A stretch of 64,000 nt of DNA, taken from positions 124,001 to 188,000 of the forward strand of contig NZ_QJJU01000001.1 in NCBI RefSeq assembly GCF_003201655.1, in the 5' to 3' direction. Below the pieces are notes generated by a model. That model had not been told where the DNA came from. It made no database searches and saw only the letters and a program-made list of their open reading frames with translations. This document shows positions 35,660 through 44,262 of the stretch, piece by piece (the stretch's first letter is position 1; each line of letters starts with the position of its first letter). The translations under genes were made by a program, and so were the position numbers. The DNA comes from Mycolicibacterium moriokaense (GTDB lineage: Bacteria > Actinomycetota > Actinomycetes > Mycobacteriales > Mycobacteriaceae).

Positions 35660-36519
35660 GCGTCCCGGGCACGCCGCAGGAGGCCACGCCGACGTGCTAC
35701 CGGCATCCCGACCGCGCAACGCACGTCCGCTGCAACCGCTGCAACCGGTACATCTGCCCGGAATGCATGAACGACGCCGCAGTCGGTCATCAATGCGACG
35801 AGTGCGTCGGCGCCGGCGCGAAAACGGCGCGTCAGCCGAAGACCAGCTTTGGCGGGCGAGAGCACGGGGCCAACCCCGCGATCACCTACGCGTTGATCGC
35901 CATCAACGTGGCGATGTTCGTGCTCGAGGCGGCGTCGCGCGGCCTGAAGAGCGAACTCGTGCTGTTCGCGCCTGCGGTCGCCGATGGCGAATGGTACCGG
36001 CTGCTGACATCGGCGTTCATGCACTACGGCGTCACGCACCTGCTGTTCAACATGTACGCGCTGTTCGTCATCGGGCCACCGCTGGAGAAGTGGTTGGGCC
36101 GGTCGCGCTTCATCGCGCTGTATGCGTTGAGTGCGCTCGGCGGTTCGGTACTCGTCTATCTGCTGTCACCGCTCAACGCGGCCACTGCCGGTGCCTCCGG
36201 TGCGATCTTCGGCCTCTTCGGCGCCTCGTTCGTGATCGGCAAGCGCCTCAACCTCGACGTCCGGTGGGTGGTCGGGCTTATCGCGATCAACCTCGCCTTC
36301 ACCTTCGTGATCCCACTCATGGGTGGGCAGAACATCAGCTGGCAGGGGCACATCGGCGGGCTGGTCACCGGCGCTGTGGTCGCAGCCGTCTACGCGTACG
36401 CACCGCCTGAGCGGCGCACCCTGTTCCAGGTTTCGGTGTCGGTCGCCATCCTGGCGGCGTTTGTGTTGCTGATCTGGTGGCGGACAACCCAACTGCTGAC
36501 GCTGTTCGGTATCGCCTGA
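35656..36519 (+). CDS. Rhomboid protease with N-terminal zinc finger
   Basis: The 287-aa protein has an N-terminal B-box-like zinc finger (Cys14, His17, Cys26, Cys29, Cys34, Cys37, His45, Cys47/50) followed by a rhomboid core of about six helices. Catalytic residues are Ser181 in AGASGAIFGLFG and His232 in WQGHIGGLVTG; the HLLFNMYALF motif of loop 1 precedes them. Rhomboids cut substrate helices inside the membrane. The finger lies on the cytosolic side and probably recognises a partner. GTG start overlaps the VOC stop. Confidence 0.92.
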   Translation: MSVPGTPQEATPTCYRHPDRATHVRCNRCNRYICPECMNDAAVGHQCDECVGAGAKTARQPKTSFGGREHGANPAITYALIAINVAMFVLEAASRGLKSELVLFAPAVADGEWYRLLTSAFMHYGVTHLLFNMYALFVIGPPLEKWLGRSRFIALYALSALGGSVLVYLLSPLNAATAGASGAIFGLFGASFVIGKRLNLDVRWVVGLIAINLAFTFVIPLMGGQNISWQGHIGGLVTGAVVAAVYAYAPPERRTLFQVSVSVAILAAFVLLIWWRTTQLLTLFGIA

Positions 36520-36570
36520 CGTTTGCCCGCTGCTCAGCGAATAGCTACCTGGCCATGTCAGCGTGACTGC

Positions 36571-37041
36571 ATGAGCGTGGAGCCCGAGGCCTCCCCACGG
36601 CCGGTTGAGCGTTTCCACCGGCTGTGTGAGGTGGTCGTCGCCCGCCTGCCGTTCGGGCTGGATTCCGTTGTTGCGCCGACATTGCTGGGCTTCGTCGTGA
36701 TCAACAGCTTCACGTTCGCAGTGGATCTGGCGCTGCTCACGCTGCTGCACGGCAGCCTGGGCGTTGGGCTTGCTGTCGCGGTGACGGTGGCCTACGCCTG
36801 CGCGTTCACGCTGAGTTACTTCCTCAACCGCATTCTGAACTTCCGCTCGCACGGAGCGGTTGGGCCGCAGTTCGCGGTGTACGTGGTGGTGGTCGTGGTG
36901 AACTACCTCGCGTTCATCCTCGGGGTCTCCAGCGGGTTGGCGGCCATCGGCGTCGAATATCACGTCGCGCGGATCGTGGCAGGTCTCTGCGAAGCGGTCT
37001 ACATGTACAGCGCGATGCGCTGGCTGGTGTTCCGGCGCTGA
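36571..37041 (+). CDS. GtrA-like membrane protein
   Basis: The 156-aa protein has four hydrophobic helices: FVVINSFTFAVDLALLTLLH, AVTVAYACAFTLSYFLNR, FAVYVVVVVVNYLAFILGVS, and a last one with ARIVAGLCEAVYMYSAMRWLVF. The segment FLNRILNFRSHG between helices 2 and 3 is the family signature. GtrA proteins are thought to flip or hold undecaprenyl-linked sugars for cell-wall or glycan decoration. The start is ATG 36571; the upstream frame looks non-coding. It converges with sigG 8 bp away. Confidence 0.85.
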   Translation: MSVEPEASPRPVERFHRLCEVVVARLPFGLDSVVAPTLLGFVVINSFTFAVDLALLTLLHGSLGVGLAVAVTVAYACAFTLSYFLNRILNFRSHGAVGPQFAVYVVVVVVNYLAFILGVSSGLAAIGVEYHVARIVAGLCEAVYMYSAMRWLVFRR

Positions 37042-37048
37042 CCGTCGC

Positions 37049-37996
37049 TCATCGGGTCTCCTGCATGCCGAACACCGCGAACAGGGCCGGCTCGAGAAAC
37101 ACCGTGATCGCCGTGATCCCGTTCTCGCCAGGGGTGAGGACATGTATCGCGTGGGCACGCATCACGCCGTCGGCATCGCGCCGGTAATCCGCAACGGCGG
37201 GTTGCCCATTGGCGGACGTGGGGATCATCAGCACGGTGCCAGGTTCCGTGAAGGCTCGTGCGGCGAGGAATCGCGTCACCGCATCTCGTCCGGTGAACCA
37301 GACGGCGAACGGCGGCATCTCGAGCTTGACGTCGGCTTGCAGCAGCGCGGTGAGCGCCGCCATATCGCTGTTTTCGAATGCCGCGCAATAGCGTTCGACG
37401 AGCGCAACGAGCTCGCGGTCCGCTGGCTCGGCGATGTCGTCGTCGCTCGGAGCGACCTCGGCGAGATGCGCCCGTGCTCGCTGAAGCGCACTGTTGACTG
37501 CCGCCGGTGTGGTCTCGAGCAGTTCGGCCACCTCGGCGGCGCTGAACTGCACGACGTCACGCAGGATCAACACCGCGCGCTGCCGGGCAGGCAGTTCCTG
37601 CAGCGCGGTGACCACGGCCAGCCGGATGCTCTGCTTCGTGGTGACCGCCGCCTCGGGGGTGAACATGTCGGGAATCGGCTCCAGCCACTGATATCCGGCC
37701 TTGCTTGCGTCGATGTCCACCTCGGGATCGACGGACCCGGCGCCGAGACCGGCGGGCAGCACCCGGCGGGCGCGGTTCTGCAGCGCGCGCAGGCAGGCGT
37801 TCGTCGCGATGCGGTACAGCCAGGTCCGAAGCGCGGCGCGCTCCTCGAACGCTTCGTAGCCACGCAAGCCGCGCAGATACGTCTCCTGGACAAGGTCCTC
37901 GGCGTCGTGCACCGAGCCGAGCATGCGGTAACAATGCGCGATCAGCTCGGCGCGAAACGGCGCCGCTTGCTCGATGAAATCCTGCTGGGCAGGCAC
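37049..37996 (-). CDS. sigG: ECF sigma factor SigG-like, with SnoaL domain
   Basis: The 315-aa protein has sigma-2 (FRAELIAHCYRMLGSVHDAE, DLVQETYLRG, ALRTWLYRIATNACL), sigma-4 (LPARQRAVLILRDVVQFSAA, AVNSALQRARAHL) and a C-terminal SnoaL-like domain (VALVERYCAAFENSDMAALT onward) characteristic of SigG/SigJ-type ECF factors, in which this domain replaces a classical anti-sigma factor. It resembles Mycobacterium SigG (Rv0182c). The start is GTG 37996: AGGAGAA lies six bases upstream; a longer frame to 38077 has no such site. A divergent SDR gene and an inverted repeat share its promoter region. Confidence 0.82.
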   Translation of the reverse strand: MPAQQDFIEQAAPFRAELIAHCYRMLGSVHDAEDLVQETYLRGLRGYEAFEERAALRTWLYRIATNACLRALQNRARRVLPAGLGAGSVDPEVDIDASKAGYQWLEPIPDMFTPEAAVTTKQSIRLAVVTALQELPARQRAVLILRDVVQFSAAEVAELLETTPAAVNSALQRARAHLAEVAPSDDDIAEPADRELVALVERYCAAFENSDMAALTALLQADVKLEMPPFAVWFTGRDAVTRFLAARAFTEPGTVLMIPTSANGQPAVADYRRDADGVMRAHAIHVLTPGENGITAITVFLEPALFAVFGMQETR

Positions 37997-38061
37997 GACA
38001 GGTTCTCCTATCCGGAAAGCTGAAGCCGCTTCCCTCAATACAGATACGCCCCGCGCCGCGA

Positions 38062-38086
38062 ATTCATCGCGGGTCAAGCGATGAAT
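38062..38086. promoter_or_regulatory. Inverted repeat between sigG and the SDR gene
   Basis: ATTCATCGC and GCGATGAAT form a perfect 9-bp dyad around GGGTCAA in the 118-bp region between the divergent starts. The right arm is about 29 bp before the SDR ATG. It looks like a dimeric regulator site controlling one or both genes; the binder is unknown. Confidence 0.55.
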
Positions 38087-38114
38087 CCTTCAAGCGCGTC
38101 GTATCTGACTCGAT

Positions 38115-38843
38115 ATGAACCAATCCATCAACACCTCACCCACCGACCTGACCGGCTCCACCGCGATCGTCACCGGAGCCAGCCGCGGATTCGGCCGCGG
38201 CATCGCCGACGCACTGACCGCAGCCGGAGCACGCGTTATCGGCGTAGCCCGCAGCGGCGGCACGGTAGCTGCCGATGCCGCCGACCCCGCTACCGCCGGC
38301 CGGCTCATCGATGAGCACCAGCCGCGCACGGTCGTGCTGTGCGCAGGGGCGGCACCACAGATGAGCCCCCTGCAGGAACAGACGTGGGAATCGTTCAGCC
38401 AGAACTGGAACGTCGACGTCGCCCAGGCATTCCACTGGATCCGTTACGCGCTGCAACGCCCGTTGGCTCCTGGCAGCACTGTGATCGCGGTCTCCAGCGG
38501 AGCGGCGATCAAGGGCTCGCCGCTCAGTGGCGGCTACGCGGGTGCCAAGGCCACCGTCAGGCTCATCGCAAACTACGCCGCTCTCGAATCGGAACGGGCC
38601 GGGCTTGGCATCGACTTCGTCTCGGTGCTGCCCGCGTTGACGCCTGCGACCGAACTAGGCGCGAAAGCGGTAGCGGCGTACGCCGAGCGCCGAGGCGTCG
38701 ACGTCGATGCATTTGTCCAGGCTCTGGGGCCCGCCCTCACCGCGGAGCAGGTCGGAAAGTCGGTGCTGGACATCGCCATTGGTCAGCAACGCGGTCATCG
38801 CGCGTACACACTCACCGCGGCCGGCCTTTCGCCGCTGGAGTGA
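38115..38843 (+). CDS. Short-chain dehydrogenase/reductase
   Basis: The 242-aa SDR begins with IVTGASRGFGRGIADAL (coenzyme loop), has VVLCAGAAPQMSP in place of the usual NNAG motif, and GGYAGAKATVRLIANYA as the Tyr-x-x-x-Lys active site (YAGAK) after the SSGAAIKGS strand. It diverges from sigG across an inverted repeat, and SDR genes are frequent neighbours and targets of SnoaL-type ECF factors, so control by SigG is plausible. Substrate unknown. It is followed closely by the convergent kup gene. Confidence 0.85.
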   Translation: MNQSINTSPTDLTGSTAIVTGASRGFGRGIADALTAAGARVIGVARSGGTVAADAADPATAGRLIDEHQPRTVVLCAGAAPQMSPLQEQTWESFSQNWNVDVAQAFHWIRYALQRPLAPGSTVIAVSSGAAIKGSPLSGGYAGAKATVRLIANYAALESERAGLGIDFVSVLPALTPATELGAKAVAAYAERRGVDVDAFVQALGPALTAEQVGKSVLDIAIGQQRGHRAYTLTAAGLSPLE

Positions 38844-38860
38844 GCCGGCAGGTCTGGGGC

Positions 38861-40762
38861 TCAGATCTCGATTCGGGAACCAATGATCACCGTGCGGTCC
38901 AGCGGCAGGTTGAAATAACCAGCGGCGTCGGCCGTGATGTAGGACGTCGCGATGAACAGCCGCTTGCGCCACGGTGCCATCGTCGGTTCGTCGCCCACCG
39001 TCAGCTCTAGATCGGACAGGAAGTACGAGGCCGTGTCGACGTCGATGTGACCTTCGGTATGCGCGGGGTCGAGCAGGCGTAGTGCGGCAGGGATGTTCGG
39101 CCGCTCCATGTACCCGTAGCACGCGCTGACGTGGATGATGCCGTCTCGCTTGTAGCCGAGCTCGTCGATCGTTATCCGCTCGTCGTCGGTCAGCCGGGGC
39201 ACAGGAACGGTGTCGATTGACATGACGACCACGTGCCTATGCAGGACACGGTTGTGCTCGACGTTGGCCCGCATCGCAAGGGGCGCCGTCTCTTTGCCAC
39301 GGTTGAGGAACACCGCCGTGCCCGACATGCGCGTGAGTGGTGGCTTGCAGTCCCGAAGGCTGTCGACGAACTCGCGAAGCGGACCCTCCGCCTTTTCTCT
39401 TGCGCGCGTGACGATTCCGCGACCCTTCTCCCAGGTTGTCATCACCGTGAACGCGGCGATGCCGATGAGCAACGGCAGCCACGCCCCGTGCACCAGCTTG
39501 GTCATATTCGCCGCGAGGAACATCAGGTCCACCAGCAGGAGCAGGCCGCCCCCGATCAAGACGACCCACAGCGGCCAGCGCCACCTGGTGTGGGCGTAGT
39601 AGAAGAACAGTGTGGTGGTGATCGTGATCGTTCCCGTCACCGCCATGCCGAACGCGTACGCCAGCGCGGCCGAACTGCGGAACGCGAAGACGAGGATCAG
39701 CACCGCCACCGTCAGCACCCCGTTGATCCACGGAACGTAGATCTGGCCGATCGTCGAGGCCGAGGTGTGCGCGATCCGCAGCCGCGGCAGGTAGCCGAGC
39801 TGAGCCGCCTGCGACGCCACCGAGAAAGCCCCAGTGATCACCGCCTGCGACGCGATGACCGTCGCCGCCGTCGCCAGCACCACCATCGGAATCTGCGCCC
39901 ACTCCGGGGTGAGCAAGAAGAACGGCGCGCTCACCTTGGACTCGTCAGCGAGCACCAGTGCACCCTGACCGAAGTAGCTCAGTGTGCAGGCGGGCAGCAC
40001 CAGTCCGAGCCAGCCGTACGTGATGGCCTTGCGGCCGAAGTGACCCATGTCGGCATACAGCGCCTCAGCTCCGGTCACGGATAGCACGATCGCGGCAAGG
40101 GAGAAGAATGCAATGTGGAAGTGTCCCGCCAAGAACGTCACGGCGTAGGTGGGGGAGAGCGCCCGCAGGATTTCGGGATTGTCGATGATCCCGTTCACTC
40201 CGCACGCGCCGATCGCCACGAACCAGGCGATCATCACGGGCCCGAAGAACCGTCCGACCGCTGCGGTGCCGTGGCGCTGCACGGAGAACAGCCCAACGAT
40301 GATCACCGCCGTGATCGGCACGACGAAATCTCCGAAGTCGGGATTGATGACCTTGAGGCCCTCCACAGCGGACAGCACGGAGATCGCGGGTGTGATCATG
40401 CTGTCGCCGAAGAACAGCGCAGCGCCGAACAGGCCCAACCCGGCCAGGAACATTGTGGTGCGGCGCCCACGCTGGCCGGTCCATCGCCGCAGCAGCGTGA
40501 TCAGTGCCATGATCCCGCCCTCGCCATTGTTGTCGGCGCGCATCACGAGCATGACGTACGTCAGGGTGACGATGATCATCACGGACCAGAAGATCGTCGA
40601 GACGACGCCGTACACGTTGTCGCCAGAGATCGGCACGGGATGTGGGTCGCCAGGATTGAAGACGGTCTGGATCGTGTAGATCGGGCTGGTACCGATGTCA
40701 CCGAAGACCACGCCCAGAGCGCCGATCACAATCCCCGCCCGAACCGTCTGTTGCCCCTCCAC
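38861..40762 (-). CDS. kup: Potassium uptake protein Kup
   Basis: The 633-aa protein matches Kup/TrkD in length and motifs: IGALGVVFGDIGTSPIYTIQ at the N-terminus, RADNNGEGGIMALITLL, FFGDSMITPAISVLSAVEGL, then further helices to about residue 460 and a C-terminal cytosolic domain (residues 470-633). Kup imports potassium with protons, mostly at low pH or low osmolarity. The gene starts with GTG at 40762 and is transcribed alone. The 60 bp before it do not suggest a c-di-AMP riboswitch. Confidence 0.95.
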   Translation of the reverse strand: MEGQQTVRAGIVIGALGVVFGDIGTSPIYTIQTVFNPGDPHPVPISGDNVYGVVSTIFWSVMIIVTLTYVMLVMRADNNGEGGIMALITLLRRWTGQRGRRTTMFLAGLGLFGAALFFGDSMITPAISVLSAVEGLKVINPDFGDFVVPITAVIIVGLFSVQRHGTAAVGRFFGPVMIAWFVAIGACGVNGIIDNPEILRALSPTYAVTFLAGHFHIAFFSLAAIVLSVTGAEALYADMGHFGRKAITYGWLGLVLPACTLSYFGQGALVLADESKVSAPFFLLTPEWAQIPMVVLATAATVIASQAVITGAFSVASQAAQLGYLPRLRIAHTSASTIGQIYVPWINGVLTVAVLILVFAFRSSAALAYAFGMAVTGTITITTTLFFYYAHTRWRWPLWVVLIGGGLLLLVDLMFLAANMTKLVHGAWLPLLIGIAAFTVMTTWEKGRGIVTRAREKAEGPLREFVDSLRDCKPPLTRMSGTAVFLNRGKETAPLAMRANVEHNRVLHRHVVVMSIDTVPVPRLTDDERITIDELGYKRDGIIHVSACYGYMERPNIPAALRLLDPAHTEGHIDVDTASYFLSDLELTVGDEPTMAPWRKRLFIATSYITADAAGYFNLPLDRTVIIGSRIEI

Positions 40763-40821
40763 GGTTCACATCGTTGCCGAGTGCGCGCGTGTTCGCGCGA
40801 CATCTCCGCAAAGATGAGGCA

Positions 40822-41979
40822 GTGCGCGTTGTCGTCCTCGTCGCGGCCCTGCTGATCGTGCCGCCTGCGCTCGGTGTGCTTGGCACATTCCTTGCCGACG
40901 TGCCCTACGTCGGCCTCGCAGCCGCGTATATCACGTGGTATTTGCCGTGGCTGTCGGTGGCGTCGGTGGCGGGCGGCGTACTTGCTCTCGTCCACTGGCG
41001 CATGCGTCGTAGCCGTATCGCCGCCGTGCTCGCAGTCGTCGCGGCGCTGACCGTCGCGGGCGCGTCCGTCATCACCGCACGCATGACCGCGGCGGTCGAA
41101 CACGCCGGTGCCGACATCAGCCTCATCGACACGTTCGGCATCGGCATGCCGAGACAGGCCTCGCCGGACGACGAGGCGACCTATACGACGTTCGAGGGTC
41201 AGCCCGTGCGCCTGTCCATCTACCGCCCCGGCGGATCCGGTTCGCACGCACCCGTTCTCGTGTTCGTGCACGGCGGCGGGTGGGTCACCGGTGACCGCAG
41301 CGAACACAGCACCGACATGCGGTGGTTCGCCGAGCAGGGGTGGCTCGTCGTCAGCGTCGACTACACACTGTCCTCCGCCGACCACCACCTCTGGGACGTC
41401 ACCCAGGACCAGATCGGATGCGCCCTCGGCTGGGTCGTCGACAATGCGACGAGATATGGAGGGGACCCGACCCGGATTTCGATGTCTGGTGACTCGGCGG
41501 GCGGAAACCTCGCGATCAACACCGCCTACCTGTCGGCGGCCGGCCGGTTGCGGTCGTCGTGTGGCGGAACGATGCCGAAGGTGGGTGCGGTGGCGGTGCT
41601 GTATCCCGTCGTGGACGCGGCGGAGACGTACGCCAACCTCGATCCCGCGTTCGGCGCCACGGCCCGCGGCGGACTCGGCGCGTACACCGGCGGCTCGCCG
41701 CAGCAGTTTCCGGATCGATATGCCAGCATCTCCTCCGACACGCACATCATCGCCGGTGCACCGCCCACCTTGATCGTCGTCGGCGAGGCGGACCATCTGG
41801 TGCCGGTCGGCGGCGTCTACCGGTTCGCCGAACAGGCCAGGGTGGCGGGAGTCGACGTGGAACTCGTCGCCGTTCCACACGCCGATCATGTCTTCGACGG
41901 GCGGCGCGGCAGCATCGGCCAGCAGGCCTATCGGCAGCTGACCGCCCGTTGGCTTCGCGGTCACGGCCAGGGGCCGTAA
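40822..41979 (+). CDS. Membrane-anchored esterase/lipase, HSL family
   Basis: The protein (about 385 aa) has three or four N-terminal membrane segments (about residues 1-90) and then an HSL-type alpha/beta hydrolase domain: VFVHGGGWVTGDR, LVVSVDYTL, RISMSGDSAGGNLAIN with the nucleophile Ser, VVGEADHLVP and the last His in PHADHVFDG. This matches actinobacterial membrane-linked esterases of the LipN/LipO type. The start is GTG 40822; an in-frame TTG 40774 adds 16 residues. Diverges from kup across 59 bp. Substrate unknown. Confidence 0.8.
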   Translation: MRVVVLVAALLIVPPALGVLGTFLADVPYVGLAAAYITWYLPWLSVASVAGGVLALVHWRMRRSRIAAVLAVVAALTVAGASVITARMTAAVEHAGADISLIDTFGIGMPRQASPDDEATYTTFEGQPVRLSIYRPGGSGSHAPVLVFVHGGGWVTGDRSEHSTDMRWFAEQGWLVVSVDYTLSSADHHLWDVTQDQIGCALGWVVDNATRYGGDPTRISMSGDSAGGNLAINTAYLSAAGRLRSSCGGTMPKVGAVAVLYPVVDAAETYANLDPAFGATARGGLGAYTGGSPQQFPDRYASISSDTHIIAGAPPTLIVVGEADHLVPVGGVYRFAEQARVAGVDVELVAVPHADHVFDGRRGSIGQQAYRQLTARWLRGHGQGP

Positions 41980-42000
41980 CCCGTAGCGGATCATGGGGCC

Positions 42001-42795
42001 ATGGCCGACGAACTCGATGAGCTGTACGAGGTCAGGCAGGACGAATTCACCGCCCTGCGCACCAAGCTCGCCGCTGCCGCCAAGCAGCGCGGCGACGCAG
42101 ACACCGCCAGACAGATCTCGGCCGCGCGCAAGCCGACGACGGCGGCGTGGGTCGTCAACCGGCTCGCGCTGCGGGACCGCGACGTCAGGATGCGTCTCGC
42201 AGGCCTCGGCGAGCGGCTGAAGGACGCCCACTCCGCGATGGACGGCGACCGCATCCGGACGTTGTCCGCCGAGCAGCGCCGACTGGTCGACGACGTGGCC
42301 CGCGCCGCATTCGAAGAAGCCGAACTCGCCGATCCGTCCGCCGCCCTGCGAGACGACGTCACAGGAACCCTGCAGGCCGCGATCGCCGATCCGGGAGTCG
42401 CGTCGCGGCTCGGCCGGTTGACCAAGGCCGAGCAGTGGTCCGGCTTCGGCGAATTCGGCGACACCACAATGGTTTTCACCCAGACACGCAAGGCCGCCAG
42501 CCGCAAGAAGCCTGCCGAGGAGCCGAAGCGCGACGAGCCGCAACGCGACGACAAGCGCGCGAAGGCGCGGGCGGCCCTGGCCGCCGCAGAGCGCGTCAAG
42601 GCTGACGCCGACGCGGCGCTGACGGAGCTGCAATCCGATCTCGCCACCGCGCGGCTGCGCCGCGACGATGCGCGCAGAAGACTGCGGGACGCCGAAAGTG
42701 CGTTGACCGCAGCCCAAGACGCCTATGACATGGGCAAGCAGGCAGGCCGCGAGGCGGCCGCGGTGGTAAAGCAGGCAAAGGCACAGCTGAGGTAG
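42001..42795 (+). CDS. Conserved actinobacterial coiled-coil protein
   Basis: The 264-aa soluble protein begins MADELDELYEVRQDEFTALR and has an alpha-helical first half containing RKPTTAAWVVNRLALRD, a Lys/Arg/Glu-rich linker near residues 165-190 (RKKPAEEPKRDEPQRDDKR), and a long C-terminal coiled coil (RVKADADAALTELQSDLATA onward). Proteins with the KPTTAAWVVNRL motif are conserved in actinobacteria without an assigned role. Next gene starts 10 bp later, so co-transcribed with the crotonase. Confidence 0.65.
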   Translation: MADELDELYEVRQDEFTALRTKLAAAAKQRGDADTARQISAARKPTTAAWVVNRLALRDRDVRMRLAGLGERLKDAHSAMDGDRIRTLSAEQRRLVDDVARAAFEEAELADPSAALRDDVTGTLQAAIADPGVASRLGRLTKAEQWSGFGEFGDTTMVFTQTRKAASRKKPAEEPKRDEPQRDDKRAKARAALAAAERVKADADAALTELQSDLATARLRRDDARRRLRDAESALTAAQDAYDMGKQAGREAAAVVKQAKAQLR

Positions 42796-42805
42796 GTAGA
42801 AGAAG

Positions 42806-43525
42806 ATGGAAGTGGAACTCGCCGACGGCGTGACAACGGTCCGAATTGACCATCCGCCCGTGAACGCCTTCGATCTCGGACTGGTCGACGATGCGGTCGC
42901 CACCGTCCGCAGCATCGAAGGGCCGATTGTCCTCACCGGCGCGGGCGCTTGTTTCTCGGCGGGTGTCGACCTGCGCGCGATCATCGAAGGGGGAGCCGGC
43001 TACACCGACCGCTTCCTTGCCGCGATATCCGACGCGTTCCTTGCCGTCTTCGATCACCCGGCACCGGTGGTCGCCGCGATCAACGGGCATGCCATCGCAG
43101 GCGGCTGCGTGCTGGCGATGGCCGCCGACATCCGATTGATGTCAACGGGTCTGATCGGCCTCAGCGAAGTCGAGGTCGGCGTGCCGTTCCCGGTGGCGGC
43201 GTTGGAGATCTGCCGATACGCGATGGGCACATCGGTGACACGCGCGGTGCTCGAGGCGAACAACATCGACGTGCAGTCGGCGGCGCAACGCGGCTGGATC
43301 GACGAGGTGGTCGCACCCGAGGAGCTGATGGCCCGAGCCGTCGGGATCGCCCGCGCACTGGGACAGCATTCGCCAACCGCCTATGCGGCGATGAAGGTGC
43401 AACTGCACCGACATGCTCGCGAAGCGATCGACGCAGGCGCGGAACTGGACGCGAACGTGAAGGCGATTTGGTGCTCGGATGAGACGCGTGCCCGAATGTC
43501 GGCGTTCCTCGGCGCGCTCAGGTGA
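42806..43525 (+). CDS. Enoyl-CoA hydratase/isomerase family protein
   Basis: The 239-aa crotonase-fold protein has the two oxyanion-hole loops, GACFSAGVDLRAI near residue 50 and NGHAIAGGCVLAMAADIRL near residue 93, and the usual later LSEVEVGVPFPVAALEI. The catalytic Glu pair of true hydratases is not clear: GLIGLSEVEVG keeps one Glu. It could be a hydratase or isomerase acting on acyl-CoA. ATG at 42806 behind GAAGAAG, 10 bp from the coiled-coil gene. Overlaps the convergent O-methyltransferase stop by 8 bp. Confidence 0.82.
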   Translation: MEVELADGVTTVRIDHPPVNAFDLGLVDDAVATVRSIEGPIVLTGAGACFSAGVDLRAIIEGGAGYTDRFLAAISDAFLAVFDHPAPVVAAINGHAIAGGCVLAMAADIRLMSTGLIGLSEVEVGVPFPVAALEICRYAMGTSVTRAVLEANNIDVQSAAQRGWIDEVVAPEELMARAVGIARALGQHSPTAYAAMKVQLHRHAREAIDAGAELDANVKAIWCSDETRARMSAFLGALR

Positions 43526-44183
43526 CTGCGCGGCAGCTGATTTCCATACTGTCGCCCTCGCGGACCGGGAAGTGCACGCTCACATAGCCATTGCCGGGGT
43601 CATGCACGTGATCAAGGTACGGCCGGAGGCCGTCCATGGACGTGTTGTCGGCGATGACCAGCGCACCCGCCGACAGCCGGGGTTCGAGCAGCTTGATGAC
43701 AGGGAGATACAGCTCCTTCCAGCCGTCGAGCAGCACGAACTCAACCGGTGTGTCGATATCCGCCAGCGTGGTCAGCGCATCGCCCTCCAGCACGGTGATG
43801 AGATCGTCGAGCCCGGTCTCGGCGAACGTCTTCTTCGCCGTGGCCACCTTCGCCGCGCTCAGCTCGGTGGTCACGACGCGTCCGGTGCCGTTGTCTCGCA
43901 CCGCCGATGCGAGATGTATCGCCGAGATCCCCAGGGACATGCCGAACTCGACGACCGTGCTGGGCCGTGTCGCCCTCACCAGTGCATAGAGCAGCCTGCC
44001 TGCCTCCGGCGTCACCGGTAGGTAGAAGTCGCTGAGTGCGTCAGCCCGCTCCTGTGCGCTTGCATTGGCCACCCGCTCGAACACGTCACGGTTCTCGCGA
44101 AGCCTTGCGAACTGGTTGGTGGATTCGGTGTACATCCGATCGAGGGCGGTCGCGACTCTGGCGGCCTGAAGTGTTGTTGTCAC
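43518..44183 (-). CDS. O-methyltransferase (CCoAOMT-like)
   Basis: The 221-aa protein resembles class I SAM-dependent O-methyltransferases: TVVEFGMSLGISAIHLASAV is motif I, RVVTTELSAAKVATAKKTF binds SAM, VLEGDALTTL and EFVLLDGWKELYLPVIKL follow, and LVIADNTSMDGLRPYLDHV holds the last motif (ADN). Such enzymes methylate small hydroxylated aromatics or sugars. The start is GTG 44183. The upstream region (44184-44262) carries several short dyads. Confidence 0.85.
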   Translation of the reverse strand: MTTTLQAARVATALDRMYTESTNQFARLRENRDVFERVANASAQERADALSDFYLPVTPEAGRLLYALVRATRPSTVVEFGMSLGISAIHLASAVRDNGTGRVVTTELSAAKVATAKKTFAETGLDDLITVLEGDALTTLADIDTPVEFVLLDGWKELYLPVIKLLEPRLSAGALVIADNTSMDGLRPYLDHVHDPGNGYVSVHFPVREGDSMEISCRAVT

Positions 44184-44206
44184 TGCACCGAAGGTAGTCG
44201 GCCTAC

Positions 44207-44237
44207 CGATATATCGCAACGTATCGCGATGCAACGT
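44207..44237. promoter_or_regulatory. Clustered short palindromes in a divergent promoter region
   Basis: Between the O-methyltransferase and the DUF4129 gene lie CGATATATCG (44207-44216) and ATCGCGAT (44223-44230), each a perfect palindrome, with CAACGT repeated at 44217-44222 and 44232-44237 (15-bp period). The first lies 24 bp from the methyltransferase start. Such AT/CG dyads are common operators of PadR/TetR type. No regulator gene is adjacent. Confidence 0.4.
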
Positions 44238-44262
44238 CTACCAACTGCAAGGACATGCCAGG

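Noticed and set aside
40763..40821. c-di-AMP riboswitch before kup
   Set aside because: The space is only about 60 bp, too short for the ydaO aptamer.
40726..42984. A very long open frame on the minus strand (752 codons) across the esterase, coiled-coil and crotonase genes
   Set aside because: It lies antisense to genes with clear motifs, has low-complexity Arg/Gly composition, and no domain. It is a GC-rich frame shadow.
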